Positions 9,601 to 19,900 are shown, numbered from the stretch's first letter. The stretch is 64,000 bases of DNA from G965267335 sp965267335 (GCA_965267335.1 OZ253953.1:3410001-3474000); one strand, 5' to 3'. A program made the numbers and translations. The notes: generated by a model not told the origin, from the sequence alone.

Positions 9601-11093
9601 CCAAAGAAATTCTGATTACCATACCTAATGGTATTATCTACATCAGGGTCTTCTTCAATGGTAAGGTATTCTGCATCCGGCTTGCTTGTAAAACAAGTTC
9701 TGTTTACACATTCACCGTAGTAAGGAGGCGTGCCACCACACCAGTTATTTCCACAGTAACCCGGAGCTTCGGTTGCATGTTGGTCACCGCTAAAATATGA
9801 TCCGTCTGAGCGCCTCAGGTAAGGTTCTAAAATTTCATTTCCAATAACTATTTGATCATCAGAACCTTCAAGAATCCCGATATGCCAGCTTCTTTCCGAT
9901 CGATTCCTGAAAAGCATATTATGCTCTCCTGATCGACCCCAGGCATCAGAAATGGTAATTCTACCCACAATATTTCCTTCAAAAAGGTTTAACCAGGCCC
10001 AATGACCATGAACCGATATATCCGCAGGAAAATGGTTTCCATCTGAATAGTACCCCTCTCTCACATAGTTATAACCAAATACGTTTCGGTTGGCTCCTTC
10101 CTTGATAATCAACCCGTGTCTCAGGTAGCGACATATATTATTCTCGACCCGACAGTCTCCAGTATGATCAGATAACCTGATCCCATAACCAAAACCACCT
10201 GCACCATGGCTGTGGGCATCGTGTACATAACAACCACTAATCTCAATATTACGGGATCGGTCAATCCGGATATGATCACGGTCGCACATCTTGCTTTCCA
10301 CGCACTTTATCCAACAATTAGCTGCGAACTCCAATCCTATGTTTGAATTGTAAGATGGACTGACTGTTTCAATGGTGAAAGATTCTAAACCAATATTCTC
10401 TGCAGCCTCGAACTTCCTGGCCCTGATCGTGCCTACATAGTCTGCCGTAAGTGTCCGGTCCAAGGTAATTGTATTCCCGTTAATTGCCACAACCACTGCT
10501 ATCTGCCCTTTGCACCAAGCGGCCCATCCTGCATCCTCAGTAATCTCTAAAGCAATATTATCCTGTTCGATTTCGATATTATCACCTACTGAAAAATAAG
10601 TTGGCTCGGCTACATCGATAGTGTTAGCACCTTTCGAGTAAGCATTAGTAACGGAAACTGTATAGGTATCATCTGCTGTAATCGGGCTACACTCTCCGGG
10701 GAGTTTATCCATTTTACCTTGTAGTCTGAAGCCATCTCTGAACTGAGCTCCGGAAGGTGTATTTATTTGAAAAATAGTTTGCTGCGCTCCATCACCCCGA
10801 ATAACAATATTACTCCGAACGTAAATTGCCGAAGTAATCGTGTAAGTACCTGCTGGAGCATACACGATAGCTGGCTCGGTTACTTGTGTGAAGAAATTTT
10901 CAAAAGCAGCGGTCACATCAGCAGCTGTGCCATAACTAAGAATATTGTATATAGGCCAGGTGCTGACATCAATTTCATTTTCTAAGCCAGAAGTAGAATA
11001 TTCGGTTAACCGACTATACGGTTCTACGGTTTGAGAAAAACCACACGTAAGGCTTAAAAAAGGCATCATCAAAGTGAAAATGACTTTTTTCAT
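6615..11093 (-). CDS. Secreted right-handed beta-helix (pectate lyase superfamily) protein, T9SS type B
   Basis: I start this gene at ATG 11093 (MKKVIFTLM); the frame extends only three codons upstream to a TTG. After a signal peptide ending near CGFSQ, residues about 40-570 form a pectate-lyase-superfamily beta-helix: an N-terminal cap (AAFENFFTQ...PAGTYTITSAI), then short parallel-strand turns such as NIEISGCYVHDAHSHG, RVENNICRYLRHG and NVFGYNYVREG. It is followed by an Ig-like segment and a roughly 180-residue beta-sandwich module also found in the 2209-residue protein at 16924-23553. Then come alternating DCNG and thrombospondin-3-like repeats and a CHU_C sorting domain (VFTPNNDGDHDAW to the end). 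The fold holds lyases, hydrolases, epimerases and non-enzymes, so polysaccharide cleavage is likely but not proven. The uronate locus in the same window makes a uronan substrate plausible. Confidence 0.75.
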   Translation of the reverse strand: MKKVIFTLMMPFLSLTCGFSQTVEPYSRLTEYSTSGLENEIDVSTWPIYNILSYGTAADVTAAFENFFTQVTEPAIVYAPAGTYTITSAIYVRSNIVIRGDGAQQTIFQINTPSGAQFRDGFRLQGKMDKLPGECSPITADDTYTVSVTNAYSKGANTIDVAEPTYFSVGDNIEIEQDNIALEITEDAGWAAWCKGQIAVVVAINGNTITLDRTLTADYVGTIRARKFEAAENIGLESFTIETVSPSYNSNIGLEFAANCWIKCVESKMCDRDHIRIDRSRNIEISGCYVHDAHSHGAGGFGYGIRLSDHTGDCRVENNICRYLRHGLIIKEGANRNVFGYNYVREGYYSDGNHFPADISVHGHWAWLNLFEGNIVGRITISDAWGRSGEHNMLFRNRSERSWHIGILEGSDDQIVIGNEILEPYLRRSDGSYFSGDQHATEAPGYCGNNWCGGTPPYYGECVNRTCFTSKPDAEYLTIEEDPDVDNTIRYGNQNFFGFIDAPTTDLPNSYYLCTKPEFFTNGDAWPSIGPEFTLGSGTIPARIRWADYESSNDINDLFPDCFCKRNMAEDQLPEQFSICGPPPNILSTGLSTAGNAFEWYQNRELMAGEIGENLNVTSQGLYGVRVTNNGCTKMLCSEVGDEILVDLGEDQTLCNPTEFTLEPLVNGQGLDYQWSTGDTSSAITINEAGTYTVTVSSATCSAVSDEVIISTDMLTPINVDLPCGGGMANLTTVEGDDLRWYAESAGGTPIHTGSNYNVAVTSDTVFYAEENVSPFEFEVGPELNDLVPAYSSGSRNPNEYEDGRVRYRVEFSTNTEVILESVFVYLRSTNTNTHTIQLQVDDRLNNPVGVATPYLWTPPSTGYHLVEVPVNITIPAGKDYSLHAVGSTSGALQWRYFSDGGVYPYVDPDNLVQITRSYDNYCTNTDNPVTYFFDWQFSLPGQLCGRIPFYVNVDECTSPDCNGDPGGNASIDLCGVCSGGNTGVVPNSSCQDCNGDANGTAYTDVCGNCVGGNTGQTTVDTDSDGTPDCNDNCPNDPNKVDPGTCGCGIVDTDTDSDGFPDCIDQCPNDPIKNQPMDCGCGVVEGTCQDCNGDANGTAYTDVCGNCVGGNTGQTTVDTDSDGTPDCNDNCPNNPNKVDPGVCGCGIVDVDTDSDGFPDCIDQCPNDPNKVDPLSCGCGVAEGTCVDCNGDANGTAYTGVCGNCVGGNTGQTTVDTDSDGTPDCNDNCPNDPNKVDPLSCGCGVVEGTCQDCNGNPNGTAYTDVCGNCVGGNTGQTTVDTDSDGTPDCNDNCPNDPNKIDPGTCGCGIVDVDTDSDGFPDCIDQCPNDPIKNQPMDCGCGVVEGTCQDCNGDPFGTAYIDSCGICVEGNTGEIACLMDCNGEWGGAAVVNDCGQCVDTLLVGTDCRLIVANVFTPNNDGDHDAWIVQGLEQFPETIIEIYNRWGSMVYKNKGNDWGWDGKRDGELLPVATYYFILDLNNGEDPVTGSITLIY
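6880..8222 (-). repeat. Mixed DCNG and TSP3-like coding repeats
   Basis: Within the beta-helix protein gene, seven DCNG modules alternate with seven thrombospondin-type-3-like modules (DTDSDGTPDCNDNCPNDPNK or DTDSDGFPDCIDQCP patterns, each closed by C-GCG). DNA units of about 100-290 bp recur almost unchanged. The D-x-D-x-DG-x-x-D motifs fit calcium binding. Confidence 0.85.
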
Positions 11094-11102
11094 AGGGCAC
11101 AA

Positions 11103-11360
11103 GGTTTAATTGTAAGATAGATTGAAACAGAGTCCAATCTTATTCCTTTCTTATCATTTCGGCTGCGACCACCGAAGCATTTGCGTAGGAGGCCAAGCAA
11201 GAAATCTAATTCCAACTAGAAACGATCTCTCTCCATTTCTATTCATTTCCTGTCCGCCTGCAACACTTTTTTCTGGCGGCCAGACGGGGAAATCACAAAT
11301 CACGGACTTAAATCGCAGGCAGAGCCTCCCGAAAGAGACCCCACCCACTAACTGGGCAAA
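11103..11360. other. 258-bp intergenic stretch, no gene seen
   Basis: This lies between two minus-strand T9SS genes. It holds GC-richer short inverted sequence around 11245-11290 (cctgtccgcctgc and ctggcggccagacgg), like the degenerate palindromic repeats elsewhere in the window. No operator of the CGTKWACGTWMACG type and no convincing terminator is present. Confidence 0.5.
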
Positions 11361-14300
11361 CTACTCTTTGACCACAGGTATCATATAGCTTTTGTCGTCA
11401 GTAATTACCTGCACGAAATACACTCCGGCAGGCCCGGCAATTGTCACTCTACCTACTTTTCCATTATTACTGGCACCGGTCATCACTAACTCACCTAAGC
11501 TGTTATAAACTTTCGCATCAAAAGATTGATCAGTATCTAACTCGATTGTCAATGAAGATTCGAATGGGTTCGGATAGACTTTAACGCCCGCCAAGACCTT
11601 TGAATCAATCGGAGTCAGACATTCATCAACCGGTATTCCTGTATTACCACCCGAACACACACTACAATTATCTACTGCAGCCGTACCATTTGGGTCACCG
11701 TTACAATCTTCACAACTTTCATCTGGCGTAATTCCGGTATTCCCACCAGCGCAAATCCCGCACAAATCAATTGCCGCTGAACCATTGGCATCACCATTAC
11801 AGTCTACACAAGTCCCCTCAGTAACACCGCAACCACATGCACCCGGCTCAGTTTTATTGACATCATTAGGGCATTGATCATTGCAGTCGGGTGTACCATC
11901 TGAATCAGTATCCGTATCAGCCACTCCACAGCCGCAGGTCCCTGGAGCTGTTTTCGATGGATCGGAAGGACATAAATCGTTACAATCAGGTGTGCCATCA
12001 AAATCACTATCGGTATCTGCCACACCACAACCACAGGTTCCTGGAGAAGTTTTGTTGGCATCGTTAGGACACAAATCATTACAGTCAGGAGTGCCATCAG
12101 CATCTGTGTCCGTTGTTGTTAAACCTGTATTACCCCCAACACATACTCCACATACATCAGTATAAGCTGTTCCTCCCGGGTCTCCATTACAATCCTCGCA
12201 GGTTCCATCTACTACTCCACATCCACATGCACCCGGAGCAGTCTTGTTAGGATCAGCTGGGCATAAGTCATCACAATCCGGTGTTCCATCTGAATCCGTA
12301 TCTGTCTCTACTTCCCCACAACCACAAGTCCCGGGAGTAATTTTATTAGGGTCTGATGGACAAAGATCATTACAATCAGGAGTCCCATCCGAATCACTAT
12401 CATTATCCGATACTCCACACCCACAGGTACCGGGAACGATTTTACTAGCATCGTTAGGACACTGGTCATTACAATCAGGTGTTCCGTCAGAATCACTATC
12501 GACATCTGCTACACCACAACCACAAGTCCCTTCTACAGTTTTGTTAGGATCCGATGGGCATAAGTCATCGCAATCAGGCGTGCCGTCCGAATCACTATCA
12601 GTATCTGCTATGCCACAGCCACAGCTTCCCGGAGCAATCTTATTAGGATCGGATGGACATAAATCATTACAATCAGGTGTGCCATCTGCATCACTATCGA
12701 CATCAGAGACACCACATCCACATCTACCAGGGGCAGTTTTTCCAGCATCATTCGGACAAAGGTCATTACAATCAGGGGTACCGTCAGAGTCGCTATCAGC
12801 ATCATCAACACCACATCCACATGTCCCAGGGGCAGTTTTATCAGGGTCAGTCGGACATTGATCATCACAGTCCAGTGTCCCGTCATTATCCGAATCCTGG
12901 TTAGGTAGTACTCCGGTATTTCCACCTGAGCAGATATTACAATCATCCAGTGAAGCAGATCCTCCCCAATCACCATGACAATCTTGTGCACAAGCAGCCT
13001 TTCCTGTAGTACCACCAACACAAACACCACAGCTATCGTAATAAGCACTTCCACCTTCCACACCCTGACAATCAGGCAACTGACCGCCCGGAGAGCAAGG
13101 AGAGTTATTCATACCTGTAGGATCGCCTACGGCTATAAAGTCAATATGAATTACACCTGTAAAACCGGGACTTCCCGGATCAAACATGAAAGCAATTCGC
13201 TCGATCTGTGTCGCATCAACAGAATTATCATCAAAAGCTGCCTGTGGGTAATCAAATGTATATTCATTCCATTGGGAATCGTCACCAATGATGGCATTAG
13301 TTACCCGACCATTGGAACCATTTGTACTTACCCCGTTTACATCTCTAAGATCAAAGCGCAAATCAACCTGATCTGTTGCCCTTACTCTGGCCACCACTTT
13401 CGGGTCTCCTGATACATCCAATGGAGTTGGAAATGTAATATAGAATGGATCATAGTTACCTAGAGAAACGTTTTCAATGCGTAGTTCCTGACATTCAGTT
13501 TCCGTAGCACTTACTTTTGCCAAATTCGTTCCATTCAGGTTGGCCGTTTCATCAATAAACTGCTCTTCGTAGATGTTTTGTGCGTCACAATCGATCTGAC
13601 CCGTATTCCCTCCTACACAGTTGCTACAGTTGTCCACGTAGGCAGTTCCACCGGCATCGCCATTACAGTCAACCGTTCCCGTTCCCACAATACAAGTAGA
13701 AGTATCCTGACCCGTAGGGTCGCCAACAGCGAGGTAGTCAAAGTAAACCGTTCCATTAAATCCTGCGGTACCAGGATCGATGTAAAATACCACGCTCTCA
13801 ATCTGAGTTTTATCCATTGAGTTATCAGTGAAAGCGGCTGCAGAAAAGTTATATTCAAAGACTTCCCAGAGCAGAGGGTCTCCGCTAACCATATACGAAA
13901 TGGAGCCATTAGGTCCGTTTGTTGAAGCACCGTTTACATCTCGAAAATCAAGTCGTACCTCCACCTCTTCTGTTGATCTTATTCGGGCCGTGATCTTTGA
14001 GTTGGAGGTAACATCAATAGGTGATGGGAAAACATAGTATAAAGGATCAAACGAACCTGAAGAAACATCCTCGATACTAAGTTCCTCACAAGCCGTTTCG
14101 GATTGGTTGTATTTTGGAAGGTTCAACCCGGATAGCGTAGAGTTCATGTCATCAAACTGGTCTTCAAATAAATTCCCATTCACACATTCAGGAAGCCCTG
14201 TATTTCCTCCTACACAGTTGCCACAGGCATCAGTGTAAGCTGTACCTCCTGCCTCACCATTACAATCATCACAAGTTCCTTCTGTTACAAAACAGCCACA

Positions 14301-15248
14301 AAGTCCCGGGTTAGTTTTGTTGGGGTCGGTCGGACAGCCGTCAATTGAATCCGGCACACCATCATTATCCGTATCAGTCGAACTCCAAATATCTGATTGA
14401 TTTGTAGTGACGAGTATGTCATCGAAGTAGGTATAGCTTGAGTTATTGGTAGGAGCCCAGCTGCTATTATTTCCTCCATGGAAGGTAGAAAAATAAAGGA
14501 CATCAATTTGGTCTGAGTTACGCACAAACCGAAGATTATTCAGGTCCAGGACTTCTTCATCATTGACCCAGACCTGAACTTCTCCGTCATAGTTGGCTGA
14601 ACTTCCTGTCGTTGAATTTATTTTTACGCGTTCTACGATGTGTATCCATTGGTTCTTTGGAAAATATACATTGGAATTGTCACTGTGCTTGAGTTGAATA
14701 TCTTCACCAAAACTTTCGGGTTTATCCATATGGTATAGATACAATACCGCACGCCCATTGTCCCTCCACATGAATCTGGCTGTAAATCCATTGTACCCAT
14801 TACAATTGTCACCACCGCTGCAAAGACCATCAGAGGCCAATCCCGGTAGCTTCCCTCCTTCACTGCTATTCCCCCAACTAAAGGTCGGACTAAACTTCAC
14901 CCAATATGAAAGATAGTACTCGTCATCGGAGGGTAAGGTCAGCTTGGCTTGTCCACCGGTACCATTGGTTCCGTATTGCCATTGCGGATAGTGTACTCGA
15001 AGAGACTTAGAGCCCGAATGAGCTTCAGAAGTAACGATCTGCGATCTACTGTTAAATCCATCACTCCAGTCCGTATTAAACCCTTCTCCGTTCCATTGGG
15101 AATCGTCAAAGGCTGTTCCGTTGCTGTAGACTTCAAAACTGGATTGGTCAACTATTTGACCGTGTACGTTAACGTAAATAAGCAATAGAAAAGCAAGAGC
15201 TAGTCTAGATAACCCGGTTTTCAAAAAGGTATAAGGTTGTAAGTCCAT
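11361..15248 (-). CDS. PL14-like polysaccharide lyase with CBM-like and TSP3 repeats, T9SS type A
   Basis: I choose ATG 15248 (MDLQPYTFLKTG); a TTG seven codons upstream is possible. A hydrophobic leader ends near NVHGQ. Residues about 30-270 form the catalytic-type domain with SYWVKFSP, EGGKLPGLASDG, the Cys pair around CSGGDNC, ARFMWRDNGRAVLYLY and YTYFDDILV. GGKLPGL and the RFMWR strand are typical of polysaccharide lyase family 14, which covers alginate and glucuronan lyases. Two homologous beta-sandwiches follow, each starting with (N/Y)(L/I)(F/Y)E(D/E)QF and ending DY/DF-(L/I)AVGDPTG; they look like carbohydrate-binding modules. Seven DCNG modules and eleven TSP3-like modules lead to a type A sorting domain (YPNPFES). 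Degradation of extracellular alginate- or glucuronan-like polymer, feeding the uronate pathway at 39-52 kb, is my inference. Confidence 0.78.
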   Translation of the reverse strand: MDLQPYTFLKTGLSRLALAFLLLIYVNVHGQIVDQSSFEVYSNGTAFDDSQWNGEGFNTDWSDGFNSRSQIVTSEAHSGSKSLRVHYPQWQYGTNGTGGQAKLTLPSDDEYYLSYWVKFSPTFSWGNSSEGGKLPGLASDGLCSGGDNCNGYNGFTARFMWRDNGRAVLYLYHMDKPESFGEDIQLKHSDNSNVYFPKNQWIHIVERVKINSTTGSSANYDGEVQVWVNDEEVLDLNNLRFVRNSDQIDVLYFSTFHGGNNSSWAPTNNSSYTYFDDILVTTNQSDIWSSTDTDNDGVPDSIDGCPTDPNKTNPGLCGCFVTEGTCDDCNGEAGGTAYTDACGNCVGGNTGLPECVNGNLFEDQFDDMNSTLSGLNLPKYNQSETACEELSIEDVSSGSFDPLYYVFPSPIDVTSNSKITARIRSTEEVEVRLDFRDVNGASTNGPNGSISYMVSGDPLLWEVFEYNFSAAAFTDNSMDKTQIESVVFYIDPGTAGFNGTVYFDYLAVGDPTGQDTSTCIVGTGTVDCNGDAGGTAYVDNCSNCVGGNTGQIDCDAQNIYEEQFIDETANLNGTNLAKVSATETECQELRIENVSLGNYDPFYITFPTPLDVSGDPKVVARVRATDQVDLRFDLRDVNGVSTNGSNGRVTNAIIGDDSQWNEYTFDYPQAAFDDNSVDATQIERIAFMFDPGSPGFTGVIHIDFIAVGDPTGMNNSPCSPGGQLPDCQGVEGGSAYYDSCGVCVGGTTGKAACAQDCHGDWGGSASLDDCNICSGGNTGVLPNQDSDNDGTLDCDDQCPTDPDKTAPGTCGCGVDDADSDSDGTPDCNDLCPNDAGKTAPGRCGCGVSDVDSDADGTPDCNDLCPSDPNKIAPGSCGCGIADTDSDSDGTPDCDDLCPSDPNKTVEGTCGCGVADVDSDSDGTPDCNDQCPNDASKIVPGTCGCGVSDNDSDSDGTPDCNDLCPSDPNKITPGTCGCGEVETDTDSDGTPDCDDLCPADPNKTAPGACGCGVVDGTCEDCNGDPGGTAYTDVCGVCVGGNTGLTTTDTDADGTPDCNDLCPNDANKTSPGTCGCGVADTDSDFDGTPDCNDLCPSDPSKTAPGTCGCGVADTDTDSDGTPDCNDQCPNDVNKTEPGACGCGVTEGTCVDCNGDANGSAAIDLCGICAGGNTGITPDESCEDCNGDPNGTAAVDNCSVCSGGNTGIPVDECLTPIDSKVLAGVKVYPNPFESSLTIELDTDQSFDAKVYNSLGELVMTGASNNGKVGRVTIAGPAGVYFVQVITDDKSYMIPVVKE
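11620..13075 (-). repeat. TSP3-like and DCNG coding repeat array
   Basis: Ten of the eleven TSP3-like modules of the PL14-like protein lie here as about 99-bp units (D-DSDGTPDCNDLCP-DP-KTAPG-CGCG), interrupted by and followed by DCNG modules. Units are similar enough that recombination within and between the neighbouring genes is plausible. The opposite strand is open over long stretches purely because of the repeat's composition. Confidence 0.85.
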
Positions 15249-15306
15249 TTGTTTAAAATTTCTGTTCAATTAAATAAGTAAGTCCCCGGTCTAAAGGCTA
15301 TGAAAA

Positions 15307-15329
15307 TCCCGGAGCAGAAAACTCCGGGA
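15307..15329 (-). terminator. Rho-independent terminator after the small T9SS gene
   Basis: TCCCGGAG (15307-15314) pairs perfectly with CTCCGGGA (15322-15329) around a 7-nt loop. On the minus strand the hairpin is followed by TTTTC. It sits about 60 bp past the stop of the gene ending at 15387 and before the PL14-like gene, so it separates the two units. Confidence 0.7.
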
Positions 15330-15386
15330 GTAACTTACCAAAAGACGTGTGCGTCAGTAGCTCCGGTAGTGCCGGAACTGAGGGGT

Positions 15387-16796
15387 TTAGATTTTTACAA
15401 TTCTTTTTATCATCACCTGATTATTGAGTAGTAACCTGACATAATAAGTCCCCGTAGCCAGATTGCTTACATCAATATTTTGCTCTGATTCAATAATTTG
15501 GTCATGGAAAACAGTTCCGGTCACTCCAACGATTTCCATTCTCGCTAAATTTCTATCCGCGTTTGTCCAAAACAATGTAAATTCTTTCTCGACAAATGTT
15601 GGATATAGTTCTACTATGAATTGATCCACATTGACCATAGTAATTTTTGAATAAGAACTTGTACCGTCAAAGTCTACTTGTCTCAGTCTGTAATACACTG
15701 TTCCGGATAAGCCAGAGCTTTGATCGAGAAATTGATAGTTCGTTACCTCAGAGGTTGTTCCGTTTCCACCCACTACTCCTATTGGATGGAATATCTCTAG
15801 GTCTGTAGAGCGTTCAATAATAAAGTGATTATTGTTTATTTCTGTCAAAGTGGTCCAGTGCAACAAAACTCCCCCTTCTGCCAGTTGGCTAGTGAAGTGA
15901 ATCAACTCAACCGGGAGAGCAGTATAGCAGTCATTTTGTTGATTGAAATTAATTCCACAATCAAAAGAAGGGCCACCGCAATTATTAACATTCACCGTAT
16001 CTGCATCAGTCGAATCGGTAATCCACACCTCCCCTCCTGTTACATTCACACCACTCTGAACCGTAGTTGAGTTCGTAATCAGAAACGCGGAACAACCTTC
16101 TGAACCACTGGCATCAAAATCACCCCCATTCAGTGTAAGATCAGTTGCGATAAAGACTCCGCCATTCAGACTAACCGTACTGGATGAATTGATCGTCAAG
16201 TGTCCACCGACAGTCACATTCGATGTATTTGTAAAATCATTCCCGTTGAAGTCCAGGTCACCATCAACTGTAAAATCTCCTTCGTTTAAAAACTCTCCGT
16301 TATTTATATCCACCGTTCCTTCGATATGCACGGTAGCACCCGCATAATTGTAAAAGTTCGGTGGACCGGTAGAATTCTGATTGAAGTCACCATTGATATT
16401 CCAATATCCATAATTGTGGATGTTCACTCGTTGGTACCCCAACGTGCCAACGGTATACTCAAAGTTTCCATAGTTCCAAAACGTAACGTGAGTTCCGCTT
16501 CCTCCACTAAAAAAGCTTATCGGATTATTCCATTTAACGGTATCGCTATCTGTTGCGGAACACATTTTTAATCCGGAGCCAGGCCTGAACCTAACCGCAT
16601 CATAATCTACCTCAATATTCCCTCCTGATGCAGTAATACATAGCGTATCTCCGGTTGTCAAAGTAATCGTACCCGACCCTACCGATCCGGATCCGGTATG
16701 AGTGATCGTACAGCCCGTTGAGCATTGGGCATAGCTCTGATACATACTTCCGTACAGAAGCAAAAAGAGCGTTTTTATGATGAATAATGTCCTCAT
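15387..16796 (-). CDS. Small T9SS-exported surface protein of unknown function
   Basis: I start at ATG 16796 (MRTLFIIKTLF); a TTG two codons upstream is also in frame. The 469-residue protein has a signal peptide ending near QSYAQ, then a Gly/Asn/Thr-rich repetitive beta region (roughly 25-280) with runs such as NEGDFTVDGDLDFNG and NLTVNG-like turns, resembling a beta-helical or adhesin-like stalk. After that comes LPVELIHFTS...LLHWTTLTEINNNHF, a fibronectin-like segment very common before T9SS sorting domains. The C-terminus is a type A-like sorting domain (VELYPTFVEKEF, then GTYYVRLLLN, ending IKRIVKI). No enzyme motif was recognised. A perfect 16-bp palindrome of the shared operator type lies 32 bp before the start. 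Confidence 0.75.
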   Translation of the reverse strand: MRTLFIIKTLFLLLYGSMYQSYAQCSTGCTITHTGSGSVGSGTITLTTGDTLCITASGGNIEVDYDAVRFRPGSGLKMCSATDSDTVKWNNPISFFSGGSGTHVTFWNYGNFEYTVGTLGYQRVNIHNYGYWNINGDFNQNSTGPPNFYNYAGATVHIEGTVDINNGEFLNEGDFTVDGDLDFNGNDFTNTSNVTVGGHLTINSSSTVSLNGGVFIATDLTLNGGDFDASGSEGCSAFLITNSTTVQSGVNVTGGEVWITDSTDADTVNVNNCGGPSFDCGINFNQQNDCYTALPVELIHFTSQLAEGGVLLHWTTLTEINNNHFIIERSTDLEIFHPIGVVGGNGTTSEVTNYQFLDQSSGLSGTVYYRLRQVDFDGTSSYSKITMVNVDQFIVELYPTFVEKEFTLFWTNADRNLARMEIVGVTGTVFHDQIIESEQNIDVSNLATGTYYVRLLLNNQVMIKRIVKI

Positions 16797-16827
16797 GTTC
16801 AATCTTTGGTTCTTTCTTTAATCTGAA

Positions 16828-16843
16828 ACGTTAACGTTAACGT
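16828..16843. promoter_or_regulatory. Shared operator, perfect palindrome (site 1)
   Basis: ACGTTAACGTTAACGT reads the same on both strands. Its inner 14 bp match the CGTKWACGTWMACG pattern found upstream of the kdgK and outer-membrane-barrel operons. It lies 32 bp before the start of the gene at 15387-16796. A CG-centred even palindrome is the architecture used by LacI/GalR-family repressors; no such regulator is encoded in the window. Confidence 0.65.
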
Positions 16844-16923
16844 AACTCCTCATAAACTTAGATGTGCGAGAAGACCTGAAAGTGAACAACTTATCTGATT
16901 TTCTTACATATATATTACCTTGC

Positions 16924-19900
16924 TCAACGAATTAAAGTAACAGCTCCGGTTCTCACATCTTCCTCATCCAGTGTGAGGATATAGTAGTATGTATGCACCG
17001 GCATCGGCTGTCCATTCCTCATACCTGTCCACCAGTTGATGTCTCCTGTTGATTTATAAACCAGGCTCCCCCATCGATTGTAGACTTCCAGCGTAGCGCC
17101 CGGGTAAGACTCAAGTCCTTCGATTACCCATTCGTCATTCTGTCCATCTCCATTTGGTGAAAAGGCATTTGGAATTATTAAAGGTTGTTCAACAAATATC
17201 GTTGCAGAAGCAGTCGCAGAGCATGTACCATTATCTGCCGTGATTGTGATCACATGGTACCCACCTTCTACGGCTGTAAATATCGGATCAACTGCAGACG
17301 TATTGTTAAATGATGAAGTAGACACATCAACCGACCAACTAACCGGGGTTACATTCGATGTACCATCAATCGTAATCGTTTCTCCCAACTGAATTGTATG
17401 ATCACTTCCCGCATCAACCACAGGCACAGCATTCACAACAGCTGTAACCCCTGATGAAGTGTCTACCGGACAAACCCCATTGTTTTCTATTACTTGCCAT
17501 ACTCCGTTATGAGAGATGGAAGAAATAGTTTGAGTGGTGGTAGTTCCTGTAGATTGGACCACACCATCCAACAACCAGGTCAGGCTACTTCCGCTTTGTA
17601 CAGTGGCTGTGATGCTTGTTGTGCTTCCTTCACAAATTGTAGCTGGCGCACTCAGTACAGGTGATACCGGATCCGTTGTCGTTATTGTAATCACATCACT
17701 AGCATCTGTACTTGTAGTGACACAAACTTCTGAACTAGTCATCACCACATGTACTTGCTGTCCGTTGATCAAACCAGTGGTCGTGAATATACTATCAGTA
17801 CTTGCTGCTCCCTGACTCGTATTGTCTACAAAGAATTCATATTGTGGGTTAGTACCTCCGTTAGCGGTATTCGAAGCGGTGAAGGTCACTCCATCACCCA
17901 AACAGATATTTGTTTGATTTGCACCGAGCGAAACCTCAGGGGTTACCGCATCAATTGCAGTAATTTCAATATCATCGGTTGATGGTGGACAGGCTGTTCC
18001 ATTGGTAACCATCCATCTCAAAGTGATCGTTCCTGTTATATTAATAACCGAACTATTGGGATCTGTATTATCAACCACAGTACCCGTTCCAGGTATCGGC
18101 CCCGCAACAGAAAGCCACATTCCTGATCCCACTGCAGGTGTATTCGCATAAAGTAAAATATTATCACTACAAACAGCAGTATCCTGTCCTGCTATCGCAA
18201 CATCAGGAGCTTGTTGAACAATTACCTGAGCATTATCGCTTGGGTCTGGTGAACAGACTCCGTTGCTAATTGTCCAGGTGAGGTCTATCGTTCCCGGACC
18301 GGTAATAGTCAAGGTCGCTGAAGGATTGTTAACATCGGTAATCGTACCAGGACCGGTGACTGACCATGTTCCGGTCTCTCCGGATCCAGGCACATTACCA
18401 CTAAGAGTTAACGAGGAAGTCGTTTCACATTGGGTAGCATAGGTTCCGGCATCCGGAGCTGTTACACTACCAACAACGTCAATATCTACTGTCGCTACAC
18501 TTGATGGACAGACCCCATTGACTACAGTCCAGGTCAGTGTATTTACTCCATTCTGAAGGTTATTCACCTGTGATGTTTCACTCGAGCTATCATCAAATGT
18601 CACACTTGCACCACTCCAGCTTCCCGAACCAATAGTTGGTGCAACCGCAGCAAGCGTATAAGTTGTTGCACAAATGGCATCATCACTTCCAGCGTCTGCT
18701 GTGCTTGGTAATTCGTCCACCTGCAACGTTACAGTATCTCTGTTCACAACTCCCAAGCCAGCATTCTCAATAGAATACACGTATTGGTAAACTCCAGCGG
18801 CTACCATATCAGGTTGTAAGTCATCCCCAACCTGGGTAAACGGTGCCCCAGCTACAGCGGTCCAGGTTGCGGTCTCACCATTGCCAGTATTTGGTGCAGG
18901 GTTACCCGTTACCAAAGCATGAGGCAAACTAGATACACAAATAGTATCACTCTGAGGTTGTACATCGGGAACAGTTACATCAATTCGTATGATATCTACA
19001 CAATCCGTGCTATCCGGACAAGTTCCGGTTGCACTGCTTACTGTCCAGCAAATATTGGTAGTACCATCACCAATGCCAGTTTCAAAATTGTTTAAATCCT
19101 GAAGAGTAACAGAAGTAGTATTCAATGGTGCAACTAAATTACCTTGTTCTCCAACATTGGTTTTACTCCACATTCCTGTTTCCCCAACTCCTGGAGCCGC
19201 AGCCATCAATACTGTGCTCGTTGTGTTAATGGTTTCACTTCCGCCTGCCGGACTGGTAATCAAAGCCACGGGCTGAGCTTCCACTTCAACAATAACCGTA
19301 TCAGAATTGGCCGGAAGTCCGGTAGCACACCCTATACTCGAACCGGTTAGAATGGCATGAACCTGTTCCCCTCCCGTAGGTGTTGTCATGGTATAAGTAG
19401 TGTTACTATTCGTTACCTGCAATACATTATCAACATACCACTCAATGGTAGGAGTTGCCCCTCCTCCACTTACCGTTGCTACTATATCGGCATCGGCCCC
19501 TTCACAGATGGGATCAGGATTCTGAGCCAGACTTATACTAACCGTTACCGACCCAGTGTTATTTACAACCAATTGCTCAGGGATGCCATCTCCACACAGT
19601 CCGATTGGCGTGACTTCAATGGTGTAGCTTGCATCAGTACCAAAATCAATGGTAATACTGGTAGTTCCGTTCCCAGAAGCTATGCTCGCATCTCCGGTAA
19701 CAGTCCAGTTGTAGGAAGTGGCGTTTGTAACAGGCGATATACTAAACCCTTCTCCGGTCTGGTTATCACAAATGCTTGTCGTACCAGTGATTGATCCGGC
19801 AGCAGCTGTATTTCCATTTACGTTGATTGCCTGATTGATAGGAGTACTTGTTCCACAAACATTTTCCGGTGTTACGGTGATTGTGAAGTTAGCAGAACCG

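Noticed and set aside
12244..12861. 205-codon plus-strand frame across the TSP3 array
   Set aside because: Same cause: periodic repeat composition antisense to the PL14-like gene; no signal or domain.
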